Shown: one piece after another, positions 1 through 5,405 of the stretch | How positions within the stretch are numbered: the stretch's first letter is position 1 | How the letters are laid out: each line of letters starts with the position of its first letter | Notes under the pieces: model-generated | Database searches by the model: none | What the model was told of the DNA's origin: nothing | What the model saw: only the letters and a program-made list of their open reading frames with translations | Source of the DNA: Acidobacteriaceae bacterium | Lineage (GTDB): Bacteria > Acidobacteriota > Terriglobia > Terriglobales > Acidobacteriaceae | Length of the DNA: 7,753 nt | Assembly (NCBI GenBank): GCA_003165855.1 | Contig: PMXH01000126.1 | Location: forward strand, 242 to 7,994 | Direction: 5' to 3' | Made by a program: the position numbers and the translations under genes

Positions 1-112
1 GCCCTGCAGCACGCTGCCAAATACTGCGATGAGCGGTCCGGCCTACGGGTTCACCGCTCCTCGGAACTTCCACGCAAACAACGTAACCGTTGGAGTGCAT
101 TACGAGTTCTAA
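1..112 (+). CDS. C-terminal end of an outer-membrane beta-barrel protein (partial)
   Basis: An open frame enters from the left edge (first full codon at position 2) and ends at TAA 110-112, leaving 36 residues. The last residues read NNVTVGVHYEF. This is an amphipathic strand of alternating hydrophobic and polar residues ending in aromatic Phe, the usual C-terminal signal of Gram-negative outer-membrane barrels recognised by the BAM machinery. The preceding stretch (AYGFTAPRNFHANN) would fit an extracellular loop or hairpin before the last strand. The family cannot be fixed from so little: a FadL-like transporter, a porin or a TonB-dependent receptor are all possible. It converges on the kinase gene downstream, and a shared terminator-like repeat follows the stop at once. 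Whether it belongs functionally with the sugar-acid genes cannot be judged here. Confidence 0.6.
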   Translation, partial: PCSTLPNTAMSGPAYGFTAPRNFHANNVTVGVHYEF

Positions 113-197
113 AAACATCCGTTAGCCTTCAGCTTTTCGTGTGGAGTGCGCAGTGGCTGGCTTCCACAAGGACAAGCTGAAAGCTAACAGCCTTTTT
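111..197. terminator. Bidirectional intrinsic terminator-like inverted repeat between convergent genes
   Basis: The arms 121-135 (GTTAGCCTTCAGCTT) and 174-188 (AAGCTGAAAGCTAAC) are complementary over 15 positions with one exception, separated by a 38-nt loop that can itself fold weakly. T5 follows the right arm on the + strand (193-197), and A5 at 111-115 gives T5 on the - strand. The exceptional pair is C-A in the + transcript but G-U in the - transcript, so the stem is fully paired only in RNA from the kinase side. It lies about 90 nt beyond the kinase stop and just after the stop of the barrel gene. The loop is longer than in classical terminators, which lowers certainty. Confidence 0.6.
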
Positions 198-280
198 CGG
201 TACAGGCCAAAGCCCCCGCATTCTGTCTTACTTCTTTTCGGCGTCGTCGCAGTTCAATCTAAAATCCCAATCAACGACCC

Positions 281-1378
281 TCAGCGCGCGATGCGGGCCG
301 ACCCGCCTCGCATCACGGCCTCGACTTCGGAGAGCGTTGCCATGCTGGTGTCTCCTGGTGTCGTCATCGCCAGCGCGCCATGCGCTACACCGCACTGAAC
401 GGCCCACGGGGCGTCCTTGCCCGCGAGAAAACCATAGATCAGTCCCGAGGCGAACGAGTCTCCCCCGCCGACCCGGTCCAGGATCTCCACCGGCCGCTGT
501 GGAACATGAATAACCTTTCCTTCATATAGAGCGATCGCGCCCCAGTCATTTTGGGTCGCGGTGTGCGCCGTACGCAGCGTCGTGGCGATGAGCTTCAAAT
601 TCGGATAAAGCTCGGCGACGCGATGCAGTATCGATTCATAGCTTGAAACCGGCAGATGGCTGAAGTCTTTGCTCACGCCGTCGAGGGCGACACCCAACGC
701 AGCCGAAAAGTCCTCCTCGTTGCCGAAGAGAACGTCCACCGCCGATACTAGTTCTCGGTTCACCTCCTGCGCCTTCGATTTGCCACCGATGCCTTTCCAT
801 AACGATTCCCGATAGTTGAGGTCGTAGGAAACCACAGTGTTCGAGGCTCGGGCCGCCTGAATGGCCGCGTTCGCAACCGATGCCGACGAGGGAGAGAGCG
901 CGGCGAAAATGCCGCCGGTATGCAGCCAGCGAGAGCCGCTCGCCGCGAAGATGTGCTGCCAGTCGAAGTCGCCGGGCTGGCTGTGCGCGATCACCGTATT
1001 TCCCCGGTCTGAGCAGCCGACCGCTGCACGCACACCGAAACCCCGCTCCGTAAAGTTCAGGCCGTTGCGTACGGTTCTTCCAATGCCGTCGTACGGCACC
1101 CACTGGACGAGTGATGTGTCCACTCCCCCCTGCAGGATGAGATCCTCAAGCAATTGCCCAATCGGGTTTTTGGCGAATGCCGTGATGATAGCGGTGTGCA
1201 TGCCGAAGCACCGTCTGAGTCCGCGCGCGACGTTATATTCTCCGCCCCCTTCCCAGGCACGGAAGGTTCTCGCCGTGTGGATGCGTTCTTCGCCCGGATC
1301 GAGCCGCAACATTACCTCGCCGAGGCTGACGCAATCCCACCTGCAGCTTGCAGATCCTTTCAAGATGATCGGGTCCAT
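281..1378 (-). CDS. kdgK: PfkB-family carbohydrate kinase, probably 2-keto-3-deoxygluconate kinase
   Basis: This 365-residue cytoplasmic kinase of the ribokinase/PfkB fold probably phosphorylates 2-keto-3-deoxygluconate (KDG) with ATP to KDPG, the substrate of the aldolase encoded divergently. Visible motifs in order are SLGEVMLRLDPGEE near residues 18-31, the substrate-side glycine signature GGGEYNVA (44-51), YDLNYRESLW (185-194), GNEED (219-223), and the second PfkB signature DRVGGGDSFASG (301-312) with D307 as the expected catalytic base. The DxNYR..LW pattern and GEVM N-terminus are typical of KDG kinases rather than fructokinases. The length is slightly above the usual 310-350, with about 13 extra N-terminal residues. 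No Shine-Dalgarno sequence precedes the ATG, and the predicted -10 box sits so close that the message may be leaderless. It is transcribed alone, away from the operon. Exact substrate (KDG versus the galactose epimer or another keto sugar) is inferred from context. Confidence 0.85.
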   Translation of the reverse strand: MDPIILKGSASCRWDCVSLGEVMLRLDPGEERIHTARTFRAWEGGGEYNVARGLRRCFGMHTAIITAFAKNPIGQLLEDLILQGGVDTSLVQWVPYDGIGRTVRNGLNFTERGFGVRAAVGCSDRGNTVIAHSQPGDFDWQHIFAASGSRWLHTGGIFAALSPSSASVANAAIQAARASNTVVSYDLNYRESLWKGIGGKSKAQEVNRELVSAVDVLFGNEEDFSAALGVALDGVSKDFSHLPVSSYESILHRVAELYPNLKLIATTLRTAHTATQNDWGAIALYEGKVIHVPQRPVEILDRVGGGDSFASGLIYGFLAGKDAPWAVQCGVAHGALAMTTPGDTSMATLSEVEAVMRGGSARIAR

Positions 1379-1379
1379 G

Positions 1380-1407
1380 CCAGCATTCTAGCTGGTTCGA
1401 ATGCTGG
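1380..1407. repeat. Perfect inverted repeat overlapping the kinase promoter (candidate operator)
   Basis: CCAGCATTC (1380-1388) and GAATGCTGG (1399-1407) are perfect 9-bp inverted arms with a 10-bp spacer. The arm centres are 19 bp apart, about two helical turns, as expected for a dimeric repressor. The repeat covers the -10 box and most of the -35/-10 spacer of the predicted kinase promoter, so bound protein would block it. A hairpin in RNA is an alternative, but if transcription starts at the ATG the repeat would not be transcribed with the kinase. The regulator family cannot be named from the motif, and no regulator gene is in the window. Confidence 0.5.
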
Positions 1408-1415
1408 GCAGTCAA
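1385..1415 (-). promoter_or_regulatory. Predicted promoter of the sugar-acid kinase
   Basis: On the minus strand a -35-like TTGACT (1415-1410) is followed, after a 19-nt spacer, by TAGAAT (1390-1385), one base away from the TATAAT consensus. The spacer is two longer than ideal. Transcription would begin about 7 nt further on, at or next to the ATG whose first base is 1378, giving a leaderless or near-leaderless message. This agrees with the absence of a Shine-Dalgarno sequence. The assignment rests on hexamer matching only. Confidence 0.45.
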
Positions 1416-1475
1416 TGTTTGCCGCACCGGACGGCCCGTTCCATCTCTTTGCCACTGAGCGCGGGAGAACTAGCA

Positions 1476-1491
1476 CGGCGTATAATCGCCG
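1476..1491 (+). promoter_or_regulatory. Consensus -10 box inside a palindrome, predicted promoter of the operon
   Basis: A perfect TATAAT (1481-1486) is flanked by CGGCG (1476-1480) and CGCCG (1487-1491), making a 16-bp palindrome-like site centred on the -10 hexamer. Transcription would start near 1492-1495, about 20 nt before the GTG start of the dehydratase. No good -35 hexamer lies 15-19 nt upstream (the region is AGCGCG-like), so the promoter may need an activator or another sigma contact. A GAGAG at 1504-1508 could serve as a weak ribosome binding site, 4 nt before GTG 1513. Confidence 0.5.
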
Positions 1492-1512
1492 CGGAAGAAA
1501 ATCGAGAGCAGC

Positions 1513-2754
1513 GTGAAGATCGTAAGATTAAGAACTGCGGTGGTGGAGGGCAACTTCGATTGGACATTCGTTCGCATTGAAACGGATGAAGGACTTCGAG
1601 GTCTGGGCGAATGTTTTTTTGCTCCCGGCCTGACGTCGATTCTGCGTTCGCTCGAGCCGCTGTTGATTGGAGAAGACCCGCGCGACATTCATCGCCTGTT
1701 TCGCAAACTACAGCTTGCAACGTCAGGGGCCGGTTCGGTTGCGGGCATCATCTACAACGCAATCAGCGGCATCGAAGCCGCGCTTTGGGATGTGCTTGGC
1801 CAATGGCTCGATGTGCCCATTTATCGCTTGCTGGGCGGAAAGTTCCGTGATCGAGTCCGCGTTTACGCCGATTGCCATGGAGGCGAAGCGCTCGAGAGCC
1901 TGGACGAGGTGCTGCGTTCCCGTCCGGCGTCATGGGAGCCGAAAGGTGCAGCACACGCGGCCAGAGACTACTACGGTAGCGAGGCTGGCGAAGATCCTCC
2001 CGCTTCGCCCGACGACTATCGCCGCCAGGCGCTCAAGAAAAGGGCGCAAGGATTCACCGCCCTGAAGTTTGACCTGGATGTACCGGGCACCGAAGGCCCC
2101 GATTCCCACAATCGAGCGCTCAGCAATCGCGCTATCGATCACATGGTGAGTCTGATCGGCGCGGTTCACGACGCGGTGGGAAAGGATACCGACATCGCGG
2201 TGGACTGCCATTGGCGCTATAACGCCAGCGACGTTGTCAAAGTGGCGCGCGAACTCGAGCCCTTCCGCCTGTTGTGGCTGGAAGATCCGGTTCCGCCTAA
2301 CAACACTGCCGCGCTAAAAGAAGTCAGCTCGAAAGTGCGGGTACCAATCGCGACCGGCGAGAATCTTTTTCTCTTCGAAGGCTTTGAGGAAATCATCGCG
2401 CAACACGCGCTGAGCGTTGTTACTCCTGACCTTCAGAAGGTTGGGGGCTTGTCCATCGCCCAGAGCATTGCGCAATTTGCCGACGTGCATACCATGCCCG
2501 TTGCTCCGCACAACATCAGCAGTCCGGTCGGTACCTTGGCCGCAGCCCACTTCTGTGCGTCGATTCCAAATTTTCTTGCGCTCGAGTTTCATGCCTCCGA
2601 AGTGCCCTTCTGGAATGACCTGGTCGAAGGGTTGCCCAAGCCGATTATTCAGAATGGATTCATTTCTCTGCCCGAGAAAGCTGGTCTCGGAGTCAACTTA
2701 AACGAGGAGGTCGCCCGGCGCTACGCGCGGAAGGACGAGCCGTTTTTCGAATGA
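1513..2754 (+). CDS. Enolase-superfamily (mandelate racemase / galactonate dehydratase-like) sugar-acid dehydratase
   Basis: This 413-residue enzyme of the mandelate racemase subgroup probably removes water from an aldonate to give a 2-keto-3-deoxy acid. The N-terminal capping domain runs to about residue 115 (TDEGLRGLGE near 24-33), followed by the TIM barrel. Visible catalytic elements are K185 in KFDLD, metal ligands D231, E257 (WLEDP) and E283 (TGENL), H233 in DCHWRY, the His-Asp dyad D306 (TPDLQKVGG) with H333 (PHNISSPVG), and E358 in LEFH. The D-x-H pattern resembles galactonate and mannonate dehydratases rather than muconate cycloisomerases. A polar insert of about 35 residues (137-172, rich in Asp, Pro and Ala) precedes the second barrel strand and may shape the active site. 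The start is GTG at 1513, where the conserved N-terminal strand begins. It is the first gene of the + operon. The substrate cannot be read from the sequence: galactonate, mannonate, gluconate or another aldonate are possible. Confidence 0.85.
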   Translation: MKIVRLRTAVVEGNFDWTFVRIETDEGLRGLGECFFAPGLTSILRSLEPLLIGEDPRDIHRLFRKLQLATSGAGSVAGIIYNAISGIEAALWDVLGQWLDVPIYRLLGGKFRDRVRVYADCHGGEALESLDEVLRSRPASWEPKGAAHAARDYYGSEAGEDPPASPDDYRRQALKKRAQGFTALKFDLDVPGTEGPDSHNRALSNRAIDHMVSLIGAVHDAVGKDTDIAVDCHWRYNASDVVKVARELEPFRLLWLEDPVPPNNTAALKEVSSKVRVPIATGENLFLFEGFEEIIAQHALSVVTPDLQKVGGLSIAQSIAQFADVHTMPVAPHNISSPVGTLAAAHFCASIPNFLALEFHASEVPFWNDLVEGLPKPIIQNGFISLPEKAGLGVNLNEEVARRYARKDEPFFE

Positions 2755-2769
2755 GCGTTCTTCGAATGA
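2746..2769 (+). repeat. 9-bp direct repeat giving two in-frame Phe-Glu-stop copies
   Basis: TTCGAATGA occurs at 2746-2754 and again at 2761-2769, exactly 15 bp apart and in the same reading frame. The first copy encodes the last Phe-Glu and stop of the dehydratase. The second repeats Phe-Glu-stop downstream, so readthrough would add only five residues. It looks like a short slippage duplication that has since diverged. Confidence 0.6.
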
Positions 2770-2808
2770 CGTCGCGTGCAACGCATTCGTTGTAAACCTG
2801 AGAACGCT
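2754..2808 (+). other. Nested stem-loop in the gap between dehydratase and aldolase genes
   Basis: The outer arms AGCGTTCT (2754-2761) and AGAACGCT (2801-2808) are perfectly complementary. Inside them CGAATG (2763-2768) pairs with CATTCG (2784-2789). The structure starts at the dehydratase stop codon and ends 28 nt before the aldolase ATG. No T-run follows the right arm, so it is unlikely to be an intrinsic terminator. An mRNA processing or stability element, or an attenuation structure, is possible. This is the only junction in the operon with a real gap. Confidence 0.4.
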
Positions 2809-2836
2809 GCCGGACCATTGGTTGAACTGAAGTCTT

Positions 2837-3484
2837 ATGCCAATCGCAAAGATAGAAGTTTTGCAGAAAATCGTCGCCTCCGGTCTGGTTTCCGTAATCC
2901 GGGCGGAGAATCCTGACCAAGCTGCTCATATCGCCGAAGCCTGCGCTCTGGCAGGCGTCGCGGCGCTCGAAATCACTTTCACCGTGCCGGGAGCAAGCGG
3001 GGTGATCGAGCACCTTGCGAAGAGGTTCTCCGGCCAGATTCTGCTCGGGGCGGGCACGGTTCTCGATCCGGAAACCGCGCGCATCGCCATTCTTGCGGGG
3101 GCGCAATTTGTGGTCAGCCCAGCGCTCAATTTCGAGACCGCTCGTCTCTGCAATCGCTATCAAGTGCCGTACCTGCCCGGCGCTGGAACAATCGGCGAAG
3201 TGATCGAGGCCATGGAGTGCGGTGCTGACATCGTGAAGGTCTTTCCTGGCGAAATCCTCGGACCAGCGTTCGTCAAGGCAGTGAAAGGGCCCCTTCCCCA
3301 AGCATCGCTGATGCCGACTGGTGGCGTCACCCTCGAAAATGTCGCCCAATGGATCCGCGCGGGGTCGGTTGCCGTGGGAGTGGGGGGCAATCTCACGGCC
3401 GGAGCTAAGACAGGAGATTTTGCCTCGATTACGCACCTTGCCCGACAGTTCGTGGAGAAAATCAAAGAGGCGCGCGCTAAATGA
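2837..3484 (+). CDS. eda: KDPG / KHG aldolase (2-dehydro-3-deoxyphosphogluconate aldolase)
   Basis: This 215-residue class I aldolase cleaves 2-keto-3-deoxy-6-phosphogluconate to pyruvate and glyceraldehyde-3-phosphate; family members often also split 4-hydroxy-2-oxoglutarate. The chain matches the family in length and motifs: SVIRAENPDQA (19-29), general acid/base E45 in LEITFT, GAGTVLD (71-77), FVVSPALN (91-98), PYLPGAGT (111-118), the Schiff-base lysine K134 in DIVKVFPG, and the phosphate-loop element MPTGGV (159-164). The product is cytoplasmic and normally trimeric. The ATG at 2837 gives the standard N-terminus, with only a weak purine-rich stretch (GAACTGAAG) as ribosome binding site. 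Its stop TGA (3482-3484) overlaps the ATG of the next gene in an ATGA, implying translational coupling. It would receive the KDPG made by the divergent kinase. Confidence 0.93.
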   Translation: MPIAKIEVLQKIVASGLVSVIRAENPDQAAHIAEACALAGVAALEITFTVPGASGVIEHLAKRFSGQILLGAGTVLDPETARIAILAGAQFVVSPALNFETARLCNRYQVPYLPGAGTIGEVIEAMECGADIVKVFPGEILGPAFVKAVKGPLPQASLMPTGGVTLENVAQWIRAGSVAVGVGGNLTAGAKTGDFASITHLARQFVEKIKEARAK

Positions 3485-4182
3485 GCACGACGAAGCTGTG
3501 GAAGTCCGACGACGAACTGTTCGCCATCGTGCAGCGTGAACTCTTCACCTGCGTGGTGGGCGACGTGATGGATAAGTTAGACCTTCAGCACCAATTCCTC
3601 CCACCGCAAATTCAACCTCTTCGGCGGGACATGGTGGTGATCGGTCGCGCCATGCCGGTTCTCGCGGTGGATGTATTTGCCGAAAAGATCGCCGGCAGCG
3701 CCAACACGTTAATGGAGAAATCGTTTGGCTTGATGCTGGAAGCGCTCGACGACCTCCGACCCAACGAGGTCTACGTTAACACTGGCTCTTCACCACGAAA
3801 CGCGCTGTGGGGAGAACTGATGAGCACACGCGCCCGCAAACTGGGCAGCCCGGGTGCGGTGTTGAATGGCTACGTGCGAGATACCAAGGCCATTCTGAAT
3901 ATGAGCTTTCCGACGTTCGGTTTCGGTTCCTACGGACAAGACTCGGCCCCGCGCTACAAGGTGGTCGATTTTCGCATTCCCGTTGAGATCGGATCGGTGC
4001 GCGTTCGTCCGGGAGATATTCTTTTCGGCGACATTGATGGGGTTTTGTTGGTTCCCGCCGAGGCCGAGACTGAAGTCTTCACGCGTGCTCTCGAAAAGGC
4101 TCGCGGCGAAAAATTGGTACGGAAAGCCATTGAGGAAGGAAGTAGTGCGGTCGCTGCATTCGAGAAGTACGGAATCATGTAA
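3481..4182 (+). CDS. RraA-family protein, likely 2-oxo-acid aldolase of the HMG/CHA aldolase type
   Basis: This 233-residue protein belongs to the RraA / 4-hydroxy-4-methyl-2-oxoglutarate aldolase family, class II lyases that use a divalent metal to split or decarboxylate branched 2-oxo acids. Motifs present are VVGDVMDKLD (25-34), GRAMPV (55-60), GELMSTRARKLGSPG (111-125) leading into VLNGYVRDT (127-135) with the substrate/metal pair R133-D134, and PGDILFGDIDGVLLVP (177-192). Retention of the GEL..RD set argues for a catalytic aldolase rather than only an RNase E inhibitor, the role of E. coli RraA, which is shorter (about 160 residues). The extra length lies at both ends. It starts inside the aldolase stop (ATGA), with AGAGG about 10 nt upstream. 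In a sugar-acid operon it may process a second keto-acid intermediate, but the substrate is not known from sequence. Confidence 0.8.
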   Translation: MSTTKLWKSDDELFAIVQRELFTCVVGDVMDKLDLQHQFLPPQIQPLRRDMVVIGRAMPVLAVDVFAEKIAGSANTLMEKSFGLMLEALDDLRPNEVYVNTGSSPRNALWGELMSTRARKLGSPGAVLNGYVRDTKAILNMSFPTFGFGSYGQDSAPRYKVVDFRIPVEIGSVRVRPGDILFGDIDGVLLVPAEAETEVFTRALEKARGEKLVRKAIEEGSSAVAAFEKYGIM

Positions 4183-4187
4183 GGAAA

Positions 4188-5405
4188 ATGGGGGCATCCA
4201 TCGTGAGTGCAAGCTTCGTGAGTGCAAACCCGCCGTCTCGCGCACAACAGATACGCAGCTTTCTCCAGAAAAATGACTTGCAGGCCTGGATCGCATGGCG
4301 GCCCGACGAACTCTTGATGCTCTCCGGGTATTTTCCCTACTGGGGAGCTTCGTTGCTGATTTATTTCGCGGATGCGGAGCCCGTTCTTTTCGTTCCGCAG
4401 ATCGAACCCAGGGACCATATTCCCGCCGCATTACGAGTTCAAGAATATCCGTGGGGCGATCTCAAGTGCGCCGATCCATATTCAGCACTGGTTGCCGCAG
4501 TTGGAAACGAACTGGTCAAAGCAGACATTAGTCGCGAGCGCGTTGGAATGAATCTCAGCGCCTCCAGAACCTCACTGCCGATTCAAGCTGCCGAGCAAAT
4601 TCCCATGCCTGAGGCTTTTTCCGGCCAGCTTTCCGCGCTCGCCGCAAAGCCAGACTGCCAGACAGCTTTTGCCGAACTCTATTTAAGAAAAGTTCCGGAG
4701 GAAATCGACGCAATCCGGCTGGCAAACCGCGTTGCGAACGTTGGCCTGCAAGCTTTTTTCGAGAATTTGCATCCGGGAATCGCGGAGGCCGAGGTTGCCG
4801 CGGCGGTTGAGTCGGCCATTTATCGCCAACTTGGCCACGATGGCATATTTCATTCCCGAGGCTGGGCGATGGTGCAATCCGGTCCCAATAGTGCCGACGC
4901 GGGTCGATTTAATCGCTCGACTGGGCGGCGTCTAGAGAGTGGCGATCTGGTTTTGATCGAACTGGCAACTTGCGTCAATGGATATTGGAGCGACCTCACG
5001 CGCACGGCCGCCGTAGGTTCTCCGAAGCCTGCAGTCGAGCAGATACTTGCCATTGTCAGAGATGCGCAACAGACAGCAGTCAATGCCGTAGTTCCCGGCG
5101 TTTCTGCTGGTCGCATTGACGCTCTAGCGAGGGGGAAGATTGCTGCCGCAGGCCTCTCGACTTACTTCACCCATCACACCGGGCACCACGTTGGGTTCCG
5201 CTATCATGATCCAGGATTTCTGATCCTCCCCGAAGAATCCGCCGTTCTTGAGCCAGGCATGGTGATCACCATCGAACCCGGAGTGTATGTTCCCGATCGC
5301 GGTGGAGGCGCGCGGATCGAGGACAATGTGCTGGTTACAGAATCGGGTCACGAAGTGCTTTCAAGGATTGAAGGGAACGAGCAGCCCGGGGGCAAACGAG
5401 CATGA
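4188..5405 (+). CDS. M24-family metallopeptidase-like hydrolase (Xaa-Pro aminopeptidase / creatinase type)
   Basis: This 405-residue two-domain pita-bread-fold protein has a creatinase-like N-terminal domain (about 18-155; SRAQQIRSFLQKNDLQAWI, then a strand-rich part near 56-70) and an M24 catalytic domain (about 165-395). The five metal positions map to E258 (LIELA, usually Asp), D269 (YWSDLTRT), H333 (TGHHVGF), E363 (TIEPGVY) and E378 (RIEDN). The only departure is Asp to Glu at the first ligand. No signal peptide is evident, so it is probably cytoplasmic. Relatives hydrolyse X-Pro peptide bonds, but the fold also includes creatinase and ectoine hydrolase, which cut other C-N bonds. It follows the RraA-like gene by 5 nt and its stop overlaps the SDR start (ATGA). 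The start is uncertain: ATG 4188 has AAGGA only 2 nt away, while GTG 4203 has GGGGG at better spacing; both lie before the conserved domain. Confidence 0.8.
   Translation: MGASIVSASFVSANPPSRAQQIRSFLQKNDLQAWIAWRPDELLMLSGYFPYWGASLLIYFADAEPVLFVPQIEPRDHIPAALRVQEYPWGDLKCADPYSALVAAVGNELVKADISRERVGMNLSASRTSLPIQAAEQIPMPEAFSGQLSALAAKPDCQTAFAELYLRKVPEEIDAIRLANRVANVGLQAFFENLHPGIAEAEVAAAVESAIYRQLGHDGIFHSRGWAMVQSGPNSADAGRFNRSTGRRLESGDLVLIELATCVNGYWSDLTRTAAVGSPKPAVEQILAIVRDAQQTAVNAVVPGVSAGRIDALARGKIAAAGLSTYFTHHTGHHVGFRYHDPGFLILPEESAVLEPGMVITIEPGVYVPDRGGGARIEDNVLVTESGHEVLSRIEGNEQPGGKRA
4201..4227 (+). repeat. 12-bp direct repeat at the N-terminus of the M24-like gene
   Basis: TCGTGAGTGCAA occurs at 4201-4212 and 4216-4227, with a 15-bp period. 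The copies are in frame and encode Val-Ser-Ala twice (residues 6-8 and 11-13). Each contains an in-frame GTG that could act as a start (4203 and 4218). The repeat lies before the conserved domain, so a 15-bp expansion or loss would only change a flexible leader. Confidence 0.65.

Noticed and set aside
141..398. Small + strand open frame of 85 codons
   Set aside because: It begins inside the terminator repeat and runs antisense over the conserved C-terminus of the kinase. No family resemblance or ribosome binding site is seen.
861..1391. 176-codon + strand open frame antisense to the kinase
   Set aside because: Shadow of the kinase reading frame. The kinase strand carries all PfkB motifs, while this translation is low-complexity and unrecognisable.
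1449..1454. TTGCCA as the -35 partner of TATAAT 1481-1486
   Set aside because: The 26-nt spacing is far outside the 15-19 nt range.
2754..2808. Stem in the dehydratase-aldolase gap as an intrinsic terminator
   Set aside because: There is no T-run after the right arm, and the downstream genes have no convincing promoter of their own.
2693..3436. 247-codon minus-strand open frame across the KDPG aldolase
   Set aside because: Arg/His/Ser-rich translation typical of antisense reading in GC-rich DNA. The + strand encodes a full, motif-complete aldolase.
3790..4431. 213-codon minus-strand open frame over the RraA and M24 genes
   Set aside because: It spans the junction of two well-supported + strand genes and shows no domain features.
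2837..5405. Hydroxyproline or X-Pro peptide degradation as the operon's purpose (KHG aldolase plus prolidase-like M24 plus enolase-superfamily enzyme)
   Set aside because: KHG/KDPG aldolase and M24 could fit, but UxuA, KDG-type kinase and a sugar porter fit sugar-acid catabolism much better. No hydroxyproline epimerase, D-hydroxyproline oxidase or deaminase is present. Kept only as an alternative.
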